In this document: piece by piece, positions 52,847-63,968 of the stretch
How the letters are laid out: every line of letters begins with the position of its first letter
Position numbering within the stretch: the first letter of the stretch is position 1
Source of the DNA: Agarophyton chilense
Taxonomy: Eukaryota; Rhodophyta; Florideophyceae; Gracilariales; Gracilariaceae
DNA length: 64,000 nt
Reading direction: 5' to 3'
Assembly (NCBI GenBank): GCA_030374765.1
Contig: JARGXX010000047.1
Location: 1 to 64,000 of the forward strand
Translations under genes and position numbers: made by a program
The notes under the pieces: generated by a model
Databases searched by the model: none
What the model was told of the DNA's origin: nothing
The model's input: only the letters and a program-made list of their open reading frames with translations

Positions 52847-53650
52847 TCAGTGTTCTGTCGCCTGAAGGTTATGCTCAGGAGAACTGCTTGGAAACTTCTT
52901 GCGTGGAATACAACGCTTGCGGGGCAGAACAAGGCACGGGAACTGCATATTGGTGAATGTTTTCTGAAGAAACCCCCTTTGAAATCTCTGGCGCTCCTTC
53001 TTCCAGACTATTATGTTCCTGAAGTACTTCCAGAACGTTGCCTCTTCGCCACACTTTTTCCTCATGGTGGCTGTTGTGTGGCATTTCCGTGGGACTGGAA
53101 TGCAGTCTTGGTTGGGGTAAGCGCAACTTGCTTCCTGAGACAAATTGAGAGACACCGGACGAAAGGTCCCACTTCTACTCCGTTGGACATCACAAGAACT
53201 GGATTTATGGCCAAATCCAAGTCTTGAATCTTCCGGGCGGCCAAATGAAGATTCCAAACTTGGGAGAGTTCTCGGTTGAGATGTTCTAAGCGGGTGTTCT
53301 CGGAGAGAGCTGGTTTGATACACGGATGGAATTCTTGAATCTTTCGGGCGGCCGGAGATGGATTCTAAGCGTGGAAGACTGCCCGTCTGAGGGTTTCCAA
53401 GCGGCGGTAGTTTAGTTGGAGAGCGGGGGGGAAACCCATCTGGGAGTCTTCTGTTTTCGTTGCTGCGATTTGGGTCGTGCAGCCCACATGCCGAAAGGCC
53501 TTGTGAGTAATTAGTATACCTATCTTGATACCGCTGGCAATCGTAAACTGAGAGAAATTCTCTAGTACGCGAAATAACAAGACACGCATTATAAGCTGTC
53601 TTCTTTTCCACACTTTTCTCGCGTTCTATCAGGACGCAAGACCGGATCAT
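52847..53650 (-). pseudogene. Inverted zinc-finger paralog (second mosaic copy)
   Basis: Same as 40466-41269. Here the upstream frame is closed at 53650, as at 19470, because of a single-base difference near 53681 (TCACG here, ACACG at 41300). Confidence 0.7.
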
Positions 53651-53664
53651 GTCCTCAAAAGACG

Positions 53665-54517
53665 GAGAAAGAAACCTCGGTCACGAAATCATAGGAAAGG
53701 GTGATGTAGTCCACACCACACGATAACAAAGAAGAAGCGAGCTGTCCTAAACATAGTAGCGTTGCTATATTTTTGTTACGTTGTGAATGGCAATTATTTC
53801 TTGGAAAGACATTTGCTCCGAGTGGCGGACGCATGTTGAGTGGTCCGAAACTCCGCCACCATGGCGAAAGTCCACCGTGTGCGCCAACCAATCTGCGGAT
53901 TATTTGATATACTTGCTTGCACCAGAGGCTGTCGATGGTCAAATTTAGCAAATCTGGAGATAAGATGCGCCTGCAACTGCACGCGGTCGCAACTGTACAA
54001 ATGCGCCCTGAAATGGTTTCAGCGCAGCTTGGCCACAGAACAGATAAAACTCCGACCAACTTCCACACTAGCTTCGACCGTTGAAAAGGATCAGGCGGCG
54101 AGCGCGGAGCCCGCGCCCGCAACAGCATTGTTTACCTTACCCACCGCACTTGGAAAGTGAACGATTGAAGCGGCAACCCTTGCGTCCGCCGGCTGTTGTT
54201 GTTGGAATGTTTTCTCTCTCAGGACACGGTCTGACGCGCCAAGAGGGCACCAGAACTCCTTCAACTAAAAGGGCTATGTACCTCGTGCCCAGCTTTCAGT
54301 GGCGCAATCTTCATCTAGCACCTTGGACGTCCCGGTCGAGCTTTGACGACAATGGTCTCGAGAACGGCGACAAACGTAGTAGTTGTGGTCCAAATTCGTT
54401 TCGGAGCCGCCATTCAAGTTCGACTCGACAAATCCTGTGTTAATTCCCATCGCTATTTGTCTGTAGGATCAGCCGCCCCATTCCTATTCAAGCGCTCCCG
54501 ATGCAAGATTGTAGCCT
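53665..54517 (-). repeat. Inverted-repeat right arm (second mosaic copy)
   Basis: Equivalent to 41284-42136, including the extra ~250-bp segment (about 53871-54119). Confidence 0.75.
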
Positions 54518-56813
54518 AGCATCGCCTTACCTGCCAACCACTACAATGTATTTGAATTTCATCTAACCGTTTAGAACCAGAACCCAGCCGACTATTGCTC
54601 ATCCCGACGCACTAAGGTTACTGAAACTACGCTCTTGTCTCCACTACACTACAGAGCGCCAAGCTCTGGTACGTTCTGAAGAATTGAGAAGAGTACCTGT
54701 ACAATTTGAGACAAGAAAGTCATGCCCAGGTCTCTCTATGCCACGGGCACCAGCGACACACTGTACCGCATCCACGCACACCGGCCTTGTATAATTGTGT
54801 GGTACATGACGATCAACCCAAGTACTACCAGACTGCAGTGAAACAAACAGAAGACTTGGAATAACTTACACCCAGTCAATGGTGAACGGGCATTGGCGCG
54901 CATTTCTGATTTTCGGCATGAACCTAAGCGCGTAGGGACACAGCATAAAATCAAAAGCAGTGGGCACTGGGTTGGGAAACCAAAGAGGACGGCGTTGAGC
55001 GTGCAGGAGGGAAGCGGCAAAACCAAAACCTGTGCTGGACAAGTGTTAATACATGCTACTGACCTGTCGCGATACCATCACGAGATTTCACAGAAAACCC
55101 TCGAACTGTTTTACAACAGCACTGTTGTGGGCTCTATGAATATCAACCGTACTGCTGGAAGAGTACGCTGAATTTCTCAGAAGAATTTGTGTTTTCCTGA
55201 ACAACGATGAAGGACATGGACGCCCGATGTGGAATGTCAGTTAAGCCTAAGCCAAAAGGGCACGCCACAACGATCGAAAAGACCCCGGCCTCGATCGAGC
55301 AAACCAAAGTCGATGGCAGAATAGACAGGAGCGGAGAAAGATGATCAAGCCCCGGCCTGTGCTGAACAACTATTTATGAGCGTTCCAAATCTACAGCGGT
55401 TGCCCTACGAGATGTGAGACAGTCAGTACACTAAACTGTTTTAAATGTGCACCGTTTCGGCCAACTTTGAGCACGCATATACGGCCCATTGATCGCATTC
55501 TCACCCACCGGGACATTTTAAGTTTCCAACAAATGATGTCACACTGGCCAATCCGTTTCCTCTTTAGAACACTTGCTGCAGTGTCACCTGCAAAACTGCT
55601 TGATATCCACATTTGCGCCAGCTCATGAATACAGTTTGCTTTCGCTACGCTCGGGAGGAAGTATACCAGTACGGAAGGTACGCAATCCCCGTAGACAAAC
55701 GCAAGTGCTGCACGTAAACAGTTGCCCATCTGCCAGTTTCAGATACGCTGCCGAATCAGCATCTGTTCAGATGCAGTCGAGGGACAAAGAGGTTGGAGAC
55801 GGAAAGGTTACGGTGCACGTTTCTGTGCTTGGGGCACAGTCGCCAACAACATGTACATTTTACCAAAGCTGATATCATCCATCACGTTAAGCACTATCTG
55901 TCTATGGATGTCCATTATTGCTTCCAAAGCGCACAGCTTTCCATCAAGCCTAAATTCCGTTCCCCCGCTAAGTAATCGCTCCCAATTCTGTAAACTGCAC
56001 CCACAACGCAAATTCTGTACCATCTTCGAATCGCGTTTCACATCTGATCACTCGTGTGTTCATAGCTGCAAAAGATACTTTTCGAGCAACGTTATAGTAG
56101 TATGTATCGTTTTTGAATGGCAACGATACACGTGAGAGCTTTCCAACATGTACCTCTACCCCACTACAGGAGACAAGCCAGTGACCACCACAATCACTTA
56201 CTGTCCAACTGTGTTGATATCTCGAATCACTTTGTTTCCTTCGACGACACCAACTGCGGCAACTGCACCCAGAGCAACGCCGAGCGCATTTCGTTCTGCT
56301 TGTTCGTGTCATCTGCACCAGCTTCTGATTTGCATACGCATGTGCGTCTCTTGGAACCCAACGAATGCTGTCGTATGACAGACACCAGCGTCTTGCCATG
56401 CGGTCGACATCCATGCTGACATGCGCTTTCCCTCCGTTTTGGAACGAATATCAACGGCTGTTCAGTCCGTGATTTTGTTGGAGAGCACAGCTCCTGAAGT
56501 TCTTTCTGTTCTGGTTTATTGACACAAAACTGGTCCAAGATGATTCACACCGCGTTCAAATTTTGGTTTTCACAGAGGATGGAAACCAGTGTGCTCTTTG
56601 GCTGCGATGAGAGATGATGCTCCGTGACGAAAAACTTCGAGTACTTTCGGATACTAGATCGAAGTGAAACGGATCACACTTTTCAGTACTTGGTCGCTGG
56701 TGTCGCCGGCGAACACCGAGCTACCTTGCGGCTTTGCCATCAACGTTGGTCGAGAAATATCGTCCTCTGTGTGTTGAAGCGTTTCTCTCACCGTGCGTTC
56801 TGTGTACTTTACA
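54518..56813 (+). other. Non-coding spacer and arm (second mosaic copy)
   Basis: Equivalent to 42137-44432. Contains the second empty solo-LTR site (ACCGC at 54765-54769). No gene recognised. Confidence 0.6.
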
Positions 56814-57303
56814 TCATCAACTCGACCATCAGAATCACGCCGTTCGTCATGCCGCTTGGACAGAAATTGCGCGCTTGCTCCATGATGCCACTCCGCATCC
56901 GCGCCTGGCGCACGCCATCCTTTCCCCGCTTCTTGCCGTGCTCCATCACCCTCACGAATATCACTTTGAAGTAGTCGCCGCCCTACTTCCCGACTTGCTC
57001 TCGTCCCTGTGCGCATCCGATCAGCCCAATTTCACCGCTCATCACACCACGCTCATGTGCGCCGTCATGGACGCCGTCTCTTTGCTCAACAAACCCAACC
57101 ACGCACTGGAAAACCTTCTCACGGTCTTGCGCGACGAGCAGTACGCCCGCATAATGCCCCGGCACGCTGCCAACCGCGCGCACTCGTTTCTTAGCACTGC
57201 TCTCTCTCTTGCCTGCGATCCCCTGATTTGGACACCCAACCCAACCTTCGTTCGGCAGTGTGGAAAAGCGCGCAGTATGCTTTGCGGTGCAGACGGAATT
57301 TGA
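56734..57303 (+). pseudogene. Helical-repeat chimeric fragment (second mosaic copy)
   Basis: Identical reading to 44353-44922; inverted-repeat arm at 56909-57316. Confidence 0.6.
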
Positions 57304-57467
57304 CAGAACTGCCTTCGGTTGCAATCGGATATGTACATCCCTACGGAGCGCTACAACTGTCTGCTGCACCAAACTCACCTTCAGACCTCCATGTCGTCCC
57401 CATCGGTACCTTGCGACACATTACCATCTTCCGCATCTCCTGAATCGGTCTCTGTACTTCTCACAAC

Positions 57468-58391
57468 TCAACCTGATCTTCCGATGACTTCTTGCACCTC
57501 CCGCCGCACTGCGGTACATCTTGCGTCGACAACCGGCCCGTCGAAACTCAGTGGTCGATACCGTCTTCTCTCCCGGCTTCTGTGACTCACTGCAACATTT
57601 CCGATAGGACTTTCTCCAAAGGCGAATGGTGACCGAGTACCCGGTGTCATTGAACCCAGATCGTTGCCTTGACTTCTCCGCACGCTGTGCTGTCGACTCA
57701 GAGCCATATTCCTCGTGGACGGTGACATGGGAGAAACAAAAATCGATCCGATTTGTTTTGGGGATCTTTGTGTCTTCATGATGCGCATAGCACTCTGCAA
57801 TAATTTACGATCAATATCCCCAAACATTTTCTTTTGTTCCCTTCCCTGACGGCGGCTTGCCCGTCTGGAAAGGTCATTCAAACCTTCTGAAGCTTGGTCG
57901 TCTGCCTTACTTGCTCGCAATGCTTCCGCTAATCTCTTTGCATCTCGGCCTTCAATATCTTCGCCCGTCAGTACGATGAAGTTGCTCATGTAAGGCACAA
58001 ACACTTCGTTATAGAAGCGAATGATATCGCCTGTCTCTTCAGTCGTCGATTCCGGTCGTGGCCCACTATCATCTGCAGCATCTTCCGCCAACAAATGCCC
58101 GAAATCTCCGAGAAAAATGTTATGGGACACTGGTGGAGAATTGCTCCGAAATGTGGGATCACTTGTGTGCTCCAATTGATTGTAGTGCCACACGATATGG
58201 CGGAACTGCAGTTGGATATGTTGGATCTTGGCCACGCCATCTATCACAAACAGGATGATCAAGTCAATATGTCTGTTGACTGTCAAATTCCATCTGCACC
58301 ACAGAGCATACTGCACGCTTTTCCACACTGCCGAACGAAGGTTGGTTTGGGTGTCCAAATCAGGGGATCGCAGGCAAGAGAGAGAGAGCAT
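57468..58391 (-). pseudogene. RB-family pocket B and C-tail (second mosaic copy)
   Basis: Same 307-codon chimeric frame as 45087-46010, with an open RB C-tail. Differences are silent or minor. Confidence 0.75.
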
Positions 58392-58731
58392 TGCTAAGCA
58401 ACGAGTGCGCGCGGTTGGCAGCGTGCCGGGGCATTATGCGGGCGTACTGCTCGTCGCGCAAGACCGTGAGAAGGGTTTCGAGTGCATGGTTGGGTTTGTT
58501 GAGCAAAGAGACGGCGTCCATGACGGCGCACATGAGCGTGGTGTGATGAGCGGTGAAATTGGGCTGATCGGATGCGCGCAGGGACGAGAGCAAGTCGAAA
58601 AGTAGGGTGGCGACTACTTCAAAGTGATTTTCGTGAGGGTGATGGAGCACGGCAAGAAGCGCGGAAAGGATGGCGTGCGTATGAATGTCGACAGCTAGTG
58701 ACAGGATGCCATGTAATGCGCACGCGAGCAC
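58360..58731 (-). pseudogene. Helical-repeat fragment, inverted (second mosaic copy)
   Basis: Equivalent to 45979-46350 with a few substitutions (VVATLLFDLL for VVAALLPDLL). Confidence 0.6.
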
Positions 58732-58910
58732 TTACGTGCTCTGACGCCCGTTCCAACTTGCATTCGTAGTTAGTGCCTTTACATGAGCAATTACTATTGT
58801 CTACATAAACACAGCAAGATGAATCTGCAGGTCATCTGACTACACGGACGCCGGGGCACCCAAGTTGTCTAAGAAACATAGCTACAGTTGTTACCCCGCT
58901 CAATACTTAG

Positions 58911-58926
58911 TTATGGGCCCAGCACC
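58911..58926 (+). promoter_or_regulatory. Copia primer-binding site containing the gag ATG (second copy)
   Basis: TTATGGGCCCAGCACC, with ATG at 58913-58915, as at 46530-46545. Confidence 0.8.
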
Positions 58927-60050
58927 AGCCTCATCCTCCGGCACGCGCAGCCGTCCACGTTTTTCTTAGGACCTGAAAAACGTCCTGTGGACTGACGGCA
59001 AAGGCAACCAGGAAGATTACGCAAAGTCAGTGGCACTATAAGACTTCATTTCACGAGAAATTGCCCGACTCAAAATCGAACAAGATGGCGTTACCGATTC
59101 GCAGAACAATTCTGAAGAGCCAGCTGTATGGAAGGTCTCGAGATCTGCGTTCTACGATCAGTGACGAAGATGTTGCTTCAGATGAAGAAGCCGACAAGAT
59201 CGTCAAAACCATCTATAAGTGAGATTCGCTGTCTGTTGTCAGTGAGGTTTATGGGAACTTTATCACGCTTCTGAATATGAAGGGCTCCGGCAATTAAACG
59301 TTCCCCAATTTCGAACTTAGATTAGATGCTTCGGCGTCTAAGTTTCACGCTCAATCTGAATCCGCCAAGTTGCCAGAGTCGCTGACAGCCTTCATGCTTT
59401 TGAAAAACTCAGCTGTCGACAATGGGCAGCGTGTCTCGGTGCTTGCGGCGACATCAACGAACAGCACTTTGACTGCTACTGCGACGACGACGGATTACCT
59501 CAACACTATGTCGTATGAGAAAATGGCGTCTGTCTTTCGCCAGTGTGATGAAGTCCCTCATGCACACTCTATCGGCTCCCCACAGCCGCTTTCAATCGCT
59601 GCCAATGCAGCACAGCTCCTGCCGCGCAACTAGAACCGCCCCGACCGTCGCAACAAGGGTAGACTCCTTTCCATGCGCTATCCTTGTGACATTTTCAAGA
59701 AGTTTGGTCAACGGAAAAAGAACCACAACCCGGATGGTTCCTTACCCTCCCATGTGCGCTGCCTCGACTCCCCAGCTCCATCGCTGAACACATCGCCGCC
59801 GAACAAGTATGGACAGCAGAATGATGCCCCGAAGAAGGTTGTTTCTTTTAACTGTGCCACCATGACCAGTTCAACGGCAGCTGTCTCCGCAAATCCCGCG
59901 CCTGCCCGTCTCGGTCCTCTCCTAGATGACGGCGCACCGTACAGTGCCAGCGGACAAGTCGAGCTGCATCTCCTGTCTATCGAACTCGGATTGGCTCCCG
60001 ACACTCCACATGAAACGATTCCTGCATCGCTCAACGGCCACACCAGGTAG
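58913..60050 (+). pseudogene. Copia gag and protease start (second copy)
   Basis: Same reading and stops as 46532-47669, including the decayed zinc knuckle and LLDDGAPYS. Confidence 0.8.
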
Positions 60051-60155
60051 CAATATGACGTGGGTGCTCATGCAAGCCTCCAGCGCAGCATTCTTGGCTA
60101 GATAGTCCTGCGCGCCAAGTCTGACCTCGGAAATGACATCAACATCACCCACTTA

Positions 60156-61361
60156 GTGCTCGAAGGATCATCGCAGTGGGTGATCGGGAGAAATGTCACC
60201 CCCAAGGCGAACATTGTTCATTTTGGTATGAACGCTCTGTGCTTCGATGCCAACGGCGCGAACGATTCTTTGAAAATCGTTGATGACGGCTTCCTATCCT
60301 ATATCTCTGTAGAACGCTTCGCATCATCCAAAGGATACCTTGTATTTACTCTCTACTGTCTGTCCGCTGTTGCGCTCGAGAAGTCGCCGTGGGGCGATGT
60401 GGAGGCTATCATTGACAATGTGCACGCGCATGTTTGCGGCCACACCTGCTTTTCGGACTTCAAACTCTTGCTACAGCGCAACAAGCTGTGAAACCGCACT
60501 GTCGCCCAGTACGTGGCAGACATGGTGAACGATTGCACAGTTTCACCTCCAACGATGAAGGTGTCGATCAGCTCGTTGAACTCGGCATTCAACGACCTCG
60601 TATGCATTGATCACTTGTTTCTGGATCAATTTTGCGTGCTACATTTAATGGACAATGTGTCCCGGCACTCCATTGCCCACGTGATCAAGTCCACGTCTAT
60701 GCAGGAGGCAGTTACCGGGTTCAAGGCAAGTAGGGTGGCTCACTTCTGGCACCCACAAGCCAACAGAGGGGACAAAGCGTTTCTCCTTGGAGCATTTCGA
60801 GATCATTGCAAGCAGCTTCACATCCCGCTTCATGCCGTGCCGCCCCGTCGCCATGCTAAAAACGCAACTGAGTGAAAGAATAACATCATTCGCAATGTTT
60901 TCTTGAGACTCAAGTCGGCAGCCAGCGCAGACTTCAACGCTGACAGCTCTGCTTACATGGCTGTAACAATAAGCAATGACTTACATGGTAATGACATTAT
61001 GTCAGCATTCGAGATGGCACAAGGCTTCACAAAACCCATCAATAGCAAGCCCCATGACAATGTACTCCCAGCAGACGTGGTAGAAGCCCGCAAAAGGTTT
61101 ATCGCTCGTCGCAAGCTACGTCGCATCCTGAAGTCCAAAGATATCAATGACATACCATTCACCGCTGGCGACCTCTTCGAAGTGTATGTCAAACAGGAAG
61201 TTGAGAAGCGCGGACGATGGTCGCTCCCCAAAACAGTGACATCAGTCAACGCCGACAGCCGAATTGTCACTGTGCCTGGAAAAGCTGGAAAGGAATTGAC
61301 AGCCGCTTTTGAGGATACACGCATGGCAATCCCTGACATGAGCTTCGCAAAGCTTTTGTAA
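60156..61361 (+). pseudogene. Copia protease end and complete integrase
   Basis: Protease motif QWVIGRNVT, then the zinc domain HAHVCGHTCFSDF, a TGA at 60489-60491, then the core in 60513-60875. The core has LVCIDHLFLDQF, the NRGDKAFLLG region where the second catalytic Asp should sit, and RRHAKNATE with the catalytic Glu, followed at once by a TGA. After it the frame at 60903-61361 carries the C-terminal region (ISNDLHGNDIMSAFEMAQGF, GDLFEVYVKQE, VTVPGKAGKEL). The minus-strand relative at 7181-8140 aligns throughout but has Val for the Glu. Confidence 0.82.
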
Positions 61362-61385
61362 GACGTTATTGATGCCCTGGATGAC

Positions 61386-62160
61386 ATGAATGACATCGAA
61401 AGCCCACATGAATTCAATGAAAACTCCGAACCGACTCCTGACACTGCGGCTGCCGACACTGATTTTGGCACATATGCATTAGAAGACGATGTCACTGACA
61501 GCATAGGTGACAGATTCGAAATCTTCTGGCCGTTAGAGGACCAGTATTATTCCGTCACTGTGCATTCTGCCGTGGACTACGGGCTCGTCAATTTTTCACT
61601 TTGACGACGGCGGCAAGGAAGTGCTGGACTTGTCCAAGGAGGTTTGGAAATTTTCCATTGCCATTCCCACCAGCTCAGTGACAACTACAGTGCCACCATC
61701 TCTTGTAAATCAAGAAGCTTCCGTGCTCAACCAAATGCTTGAATTTTTTGGCAACAAGCCCTTCCTCCAGCATCAAGCTCAGGGCTTTGAGCAGTATCCA
61801 GTATACAATGCATATACCAAGGAGGAAGATAGCTTCCTCAAAACCGGCCAGCCTGTGCTTCGTCGCTATGTCCCACCTAGCGCCAGAATTATCTCCAGCC
61901 ATACCCTCTACAAGGTGAAGCATAATGAAGACGGCTCTTTGAAGCTGAAGGCCAGGATCGCCCCCTATGGGAATGAAGACTACTTGAAAGACATGCTGAG
62001 CAAAGACTGTGCAACCTACCCGCCCACAGGTTTACGCATCTTAGAATGTATCGCCTCCCTGCAAGGCTGGAACCTCGACAAGACCGACGTCACCGCAGCC
62101 TTCCTCCAAACTGGCAAAAGGGCAGGGCGATGTTTATGTTCGCCCGTCAAAAGAGAGTAA
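61386..62160 (+). pseudogene. Copia integrase-RT linker and RT N-terminal part
   Basis: An acidic linker at 61386-61604, then, after a frame change, 61621-62160. This carries FGNKPFLQHQAQGFEQYP, SHTLYKVKHNEDGSLKLKAR and LRILECIASLQGWNLDKTDV, the latter being the RT fingers/palm entry with AFLQ. It leaves frame at about 62120 (TGKRAGRCLCSPV stands where the QG(D)VYVRPP segment should be), indicating an indel. Confidence 0.82.
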
Positions 62161-62161
62161 G

Positions 62162-62680
62162 ATGATGTCAACGCACGTATGGCTCCTTCTTGCGGCTTCC
62201 TACGGTTTGTTGAATGCCAAGGCAAAGTGGCAGCACGCATCGGACGAGGTAACGGAGAACATCGGTCTGATACATTGCACTCATATCCCGCAACTTTTCT
62301 GTCAGAAGGCTAACGGCAAACTTGTGCTACTTGTAGCCAGGATTGTGGACAACCTCAAAGAAACCGGTGCCGATGATCGTGCTCATCGATTTCTAACTGC
62401 ATTCAACGATCGCTTTAAGTTCGTTGTGGTCAATAATGGTTCAGGGAAGCTGAGGTTTTTCGGCATTAACACCATTCAGCATGAAGAACTCTCCATCGAA
62501 ACCAACGCTGAAGATAAGATGAACAGTATCATGGAATACCCAATCACCCGCATGCGCCGCAAAGAGTCCGATCAGTGCATGAACAAGATCGAGAAAGCTG
62601 AGTTTGCATCCATCAACAGCTCGTTGAGCTGAATTGGAACAGCTGCCTCCCCACTCTGTTCCTTCTACAGTAGTCACCTT
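62162..62680 (+). pseudogene. Copia RT palm end and RNase H linker
   Basis: A 156-codon frame. GLLNAKAKWQHASDEV matches the RT segment after the primer grip region. ARIVDNLKETGADD stands where the YVDD-type motif is expected (IVDN), so the catalytic pair is altered. FFGINTIQHEELSIETN and KAEFASINSSLS follow, then TGA in place of a Trp codon. The next bases continue IGTAASPLCSFYSSHL, the copia connection region, until the gypsy LTR at 62681. Confidence 0.8.
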
Positions 62681-63127
62681 TGTGAAGGAGCGATAATAAC
62701 GGTTGAGCCCGGTAAGCTGCCGGGCCCTGGGGGATCTTGGAGGTGACACGTGTACGGGTCGACCTCAGGTGGACTCATGTAGATTATTTTTTTAATTTAA
62801 TTTGTGTAATAGATTAGCACTACAGTGCCAGGGAGATCTCAGCGCCTCGCCAGTACTATTTACTTGCCTCGAGTGACGCTTGTCCCTTAGAGTACGGTAG
62901 GCACCGTTAGGATACTAAATAACCCCCTTTGGTATATAAGTTCCACCCTTTGGTTTTCAAGCCATCGTTTTCGTAGCTCCAACCTGTAGGACTACGCAGT
63001 AAACGCCAGTCCATTTCACCGAGTACTCTGGGAGTGCCTCCGTCAAGGATTCGAACCTTAGGACCCGCTCTATTACGCTACCACCAGTCGAGACCCGTAG
63101 GCTGCCTTAACCAGTCATTGCGTTACA
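62681..63127 (+). repeat. Ty3/gypsy 5' LTR, 447 bp, inserted in the copia element
   Basis: Begins TGTGAAGGAGCG and ends CGTTACA. It aligns with the minus-strand LTR at 4535-4979 and 35816-36260. It is followed after 3 bp by a TGG primer-binding site and 270 bp later by gag, so it is a 5' LTR. The target duplication, if present, would be ACCTT (62676-62680) and would reappear outside the window. Confidence 0.88.
62933..62940 (+). promoter_or_regulatory. TATA box in gypsy LTR
   Basis: TATATAAG, 252 bp into the LTR. The older LTR copies have a decayed version (TATATTAG-like) at the matching place. Confidence 0.6.
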
Positions 63128-63130
63128 TTT

Positions 63131-63150
63131 TGGTCTCCCGACTTGGAAAC
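63131..63150 (+). promoter_or_regulatory. Gypsy primer-binding site
   Basis: TGGTCTCCCGACTTGG begins 3 bp after the LTR end; TGG matches the tRNA CCA end. The tRNA is not identified. Confidence 0.6.
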
Positions 63151-63398
63151 CTTTGGAATAATTGAACGGACCAATGGAACGAAGAATTATCCGGATTCTA
63201 ACCTTTGGTTTAATTCCCCAACGGACCAGAAGTACATAAGCAACCGCCATTATGCATGCAGGAAGCACACCCAACCGACCAGACCATAGGACCCCTACGG
63301 CAGGACGAATTGCGACTACAATGCCGGTGATTTAGCCTAACCCTCAGGTTGATACCGCTAGCGACCGTAGGAGCACAAGGAGCCAGCCGCAAGAAGTA
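63151..63398 (+). other. Gypsy leader between primer-binding site and gag
   Basis: Untranslated leader of the element; no motif recognised. Confidence 0.5.
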
Positions 63399-63968
63399 TT
63401 GACCCCACTGGATAACCCTGAAAGGATTCGCCGAGATCCCATTGTGACAGCGCGTTTACGAGAACGCCTCACCAGGGCCACCTCTAAACCAGGGAAACCT
63501 CAAGAAGAAACCCCCCGCCAGACCGAAGGAATTCGAGAAAACCTGCCCGCAGATCTTGCCAACTTTCTCTGGCCCCGTCTCCGTGAGCTCTGCTCAGCCC
63601 ACGTGGATTCCATTATGGACGTGCGACTCGCTACGGCGATCGCTGACCATACGGGTTACCTCATCGCGCGTATCGTCCCTGAGGTATTGGAGTCTGACTT
63701 ATTCATAGACTTCCTCCTACAGGCCGTTCAAGCAGCCATCACCCGCCAGGCAGGCAATTTGGTCTCTAGGACCACCCCACCACAAATTAACCATCCGGTT
63801 TCCACATGGCAACCCTCTACCGAACCCCCAGAAGTGGCGGAATTATCCGCCCCTCGCCGGGAATACCATCAGGAAAACCCCATGATGGGCCAATCTAGGA
63901 GCAGAAGAGAAGCTCCGCTTCTAGATGAGAGACAGGTTGCTCATCAGGAGAATCCGAGGGAGGGATAA
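63399..63968 (+). CDS. Gypsy gag N-terminal ORF, 189 aa
   Basis: Open frame in the gag position of the element that starts at 62681. It is charged and Pro/Arg-rich, with a predicted helical core (LPADLANFLWPRLRELCSA, IVPEVLESDLFIDFLLQAVQ). No zinc knuckle is reached. The start codon is not an ATG (the frame begins TTGACCCCACTGG), so the true start may be a later Met such as that near residue 73. It ends at TAA 63966-63968 inside a tandem repeat, which suggests a frameshift in this copy, since gag should continue. Confidence 0.55.
   Translation: MTPLDNPERIRRDPIVTARLRERLTRATSKPGKPQEETPRQTEGIRENLPADLANFLWPRLRELCSAHVDSIMDVRLATAIADHTGYLIARIVPEVLESDLFIDFLLQAVQAAITRQAGNLVSRTTPPQINHPVSTWQPSTEPPEVAELSAPRREYHQENPMMGQSRSRREAPLLDERQVAHQENPREG

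Larger units (their letters stand above)
49802..60951. repeat. Mosaic tandem repeat, second copy
   Basis: Matches 37421-48570 at an offset of 12,381 bp. Visible differences are few (for example TAGCT to AAGCT near 50631, ATCAACC to ACCAACC near 51950, and GGGGCAAGTTGGG to AAGGCAAGTAGGG near 60722), well under 1%. Confidence 0.95.
58761..62680 (+). mobile_element. Copia element, nearly full length, interrupted by a gypsy LTR
   Basis: LTR remnant, primer-binding site (58911-58926), gag, protease, integrase, RT start, a deleted or decayed palm, and RNase H linker up to 62680, where a gypsy 5' LTR begins. It is the fullest of the copia copies and shows how the copy at 48570 was truncated. It is disabled by many stops and frameshifts. 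Confidence 0.88.

Noticed and set aside
60953-61504. 183-aa minus-strand ORF
   Set aside because: Antisense shadow of the copia integrase C-terminal region; the plus strand carries the recognisable protein.
63052-63098. Genuine tRNA gene
   Set aside because: The A- and B-like boxes are too close and no anticodon arm or acceptor stem can be drawn.
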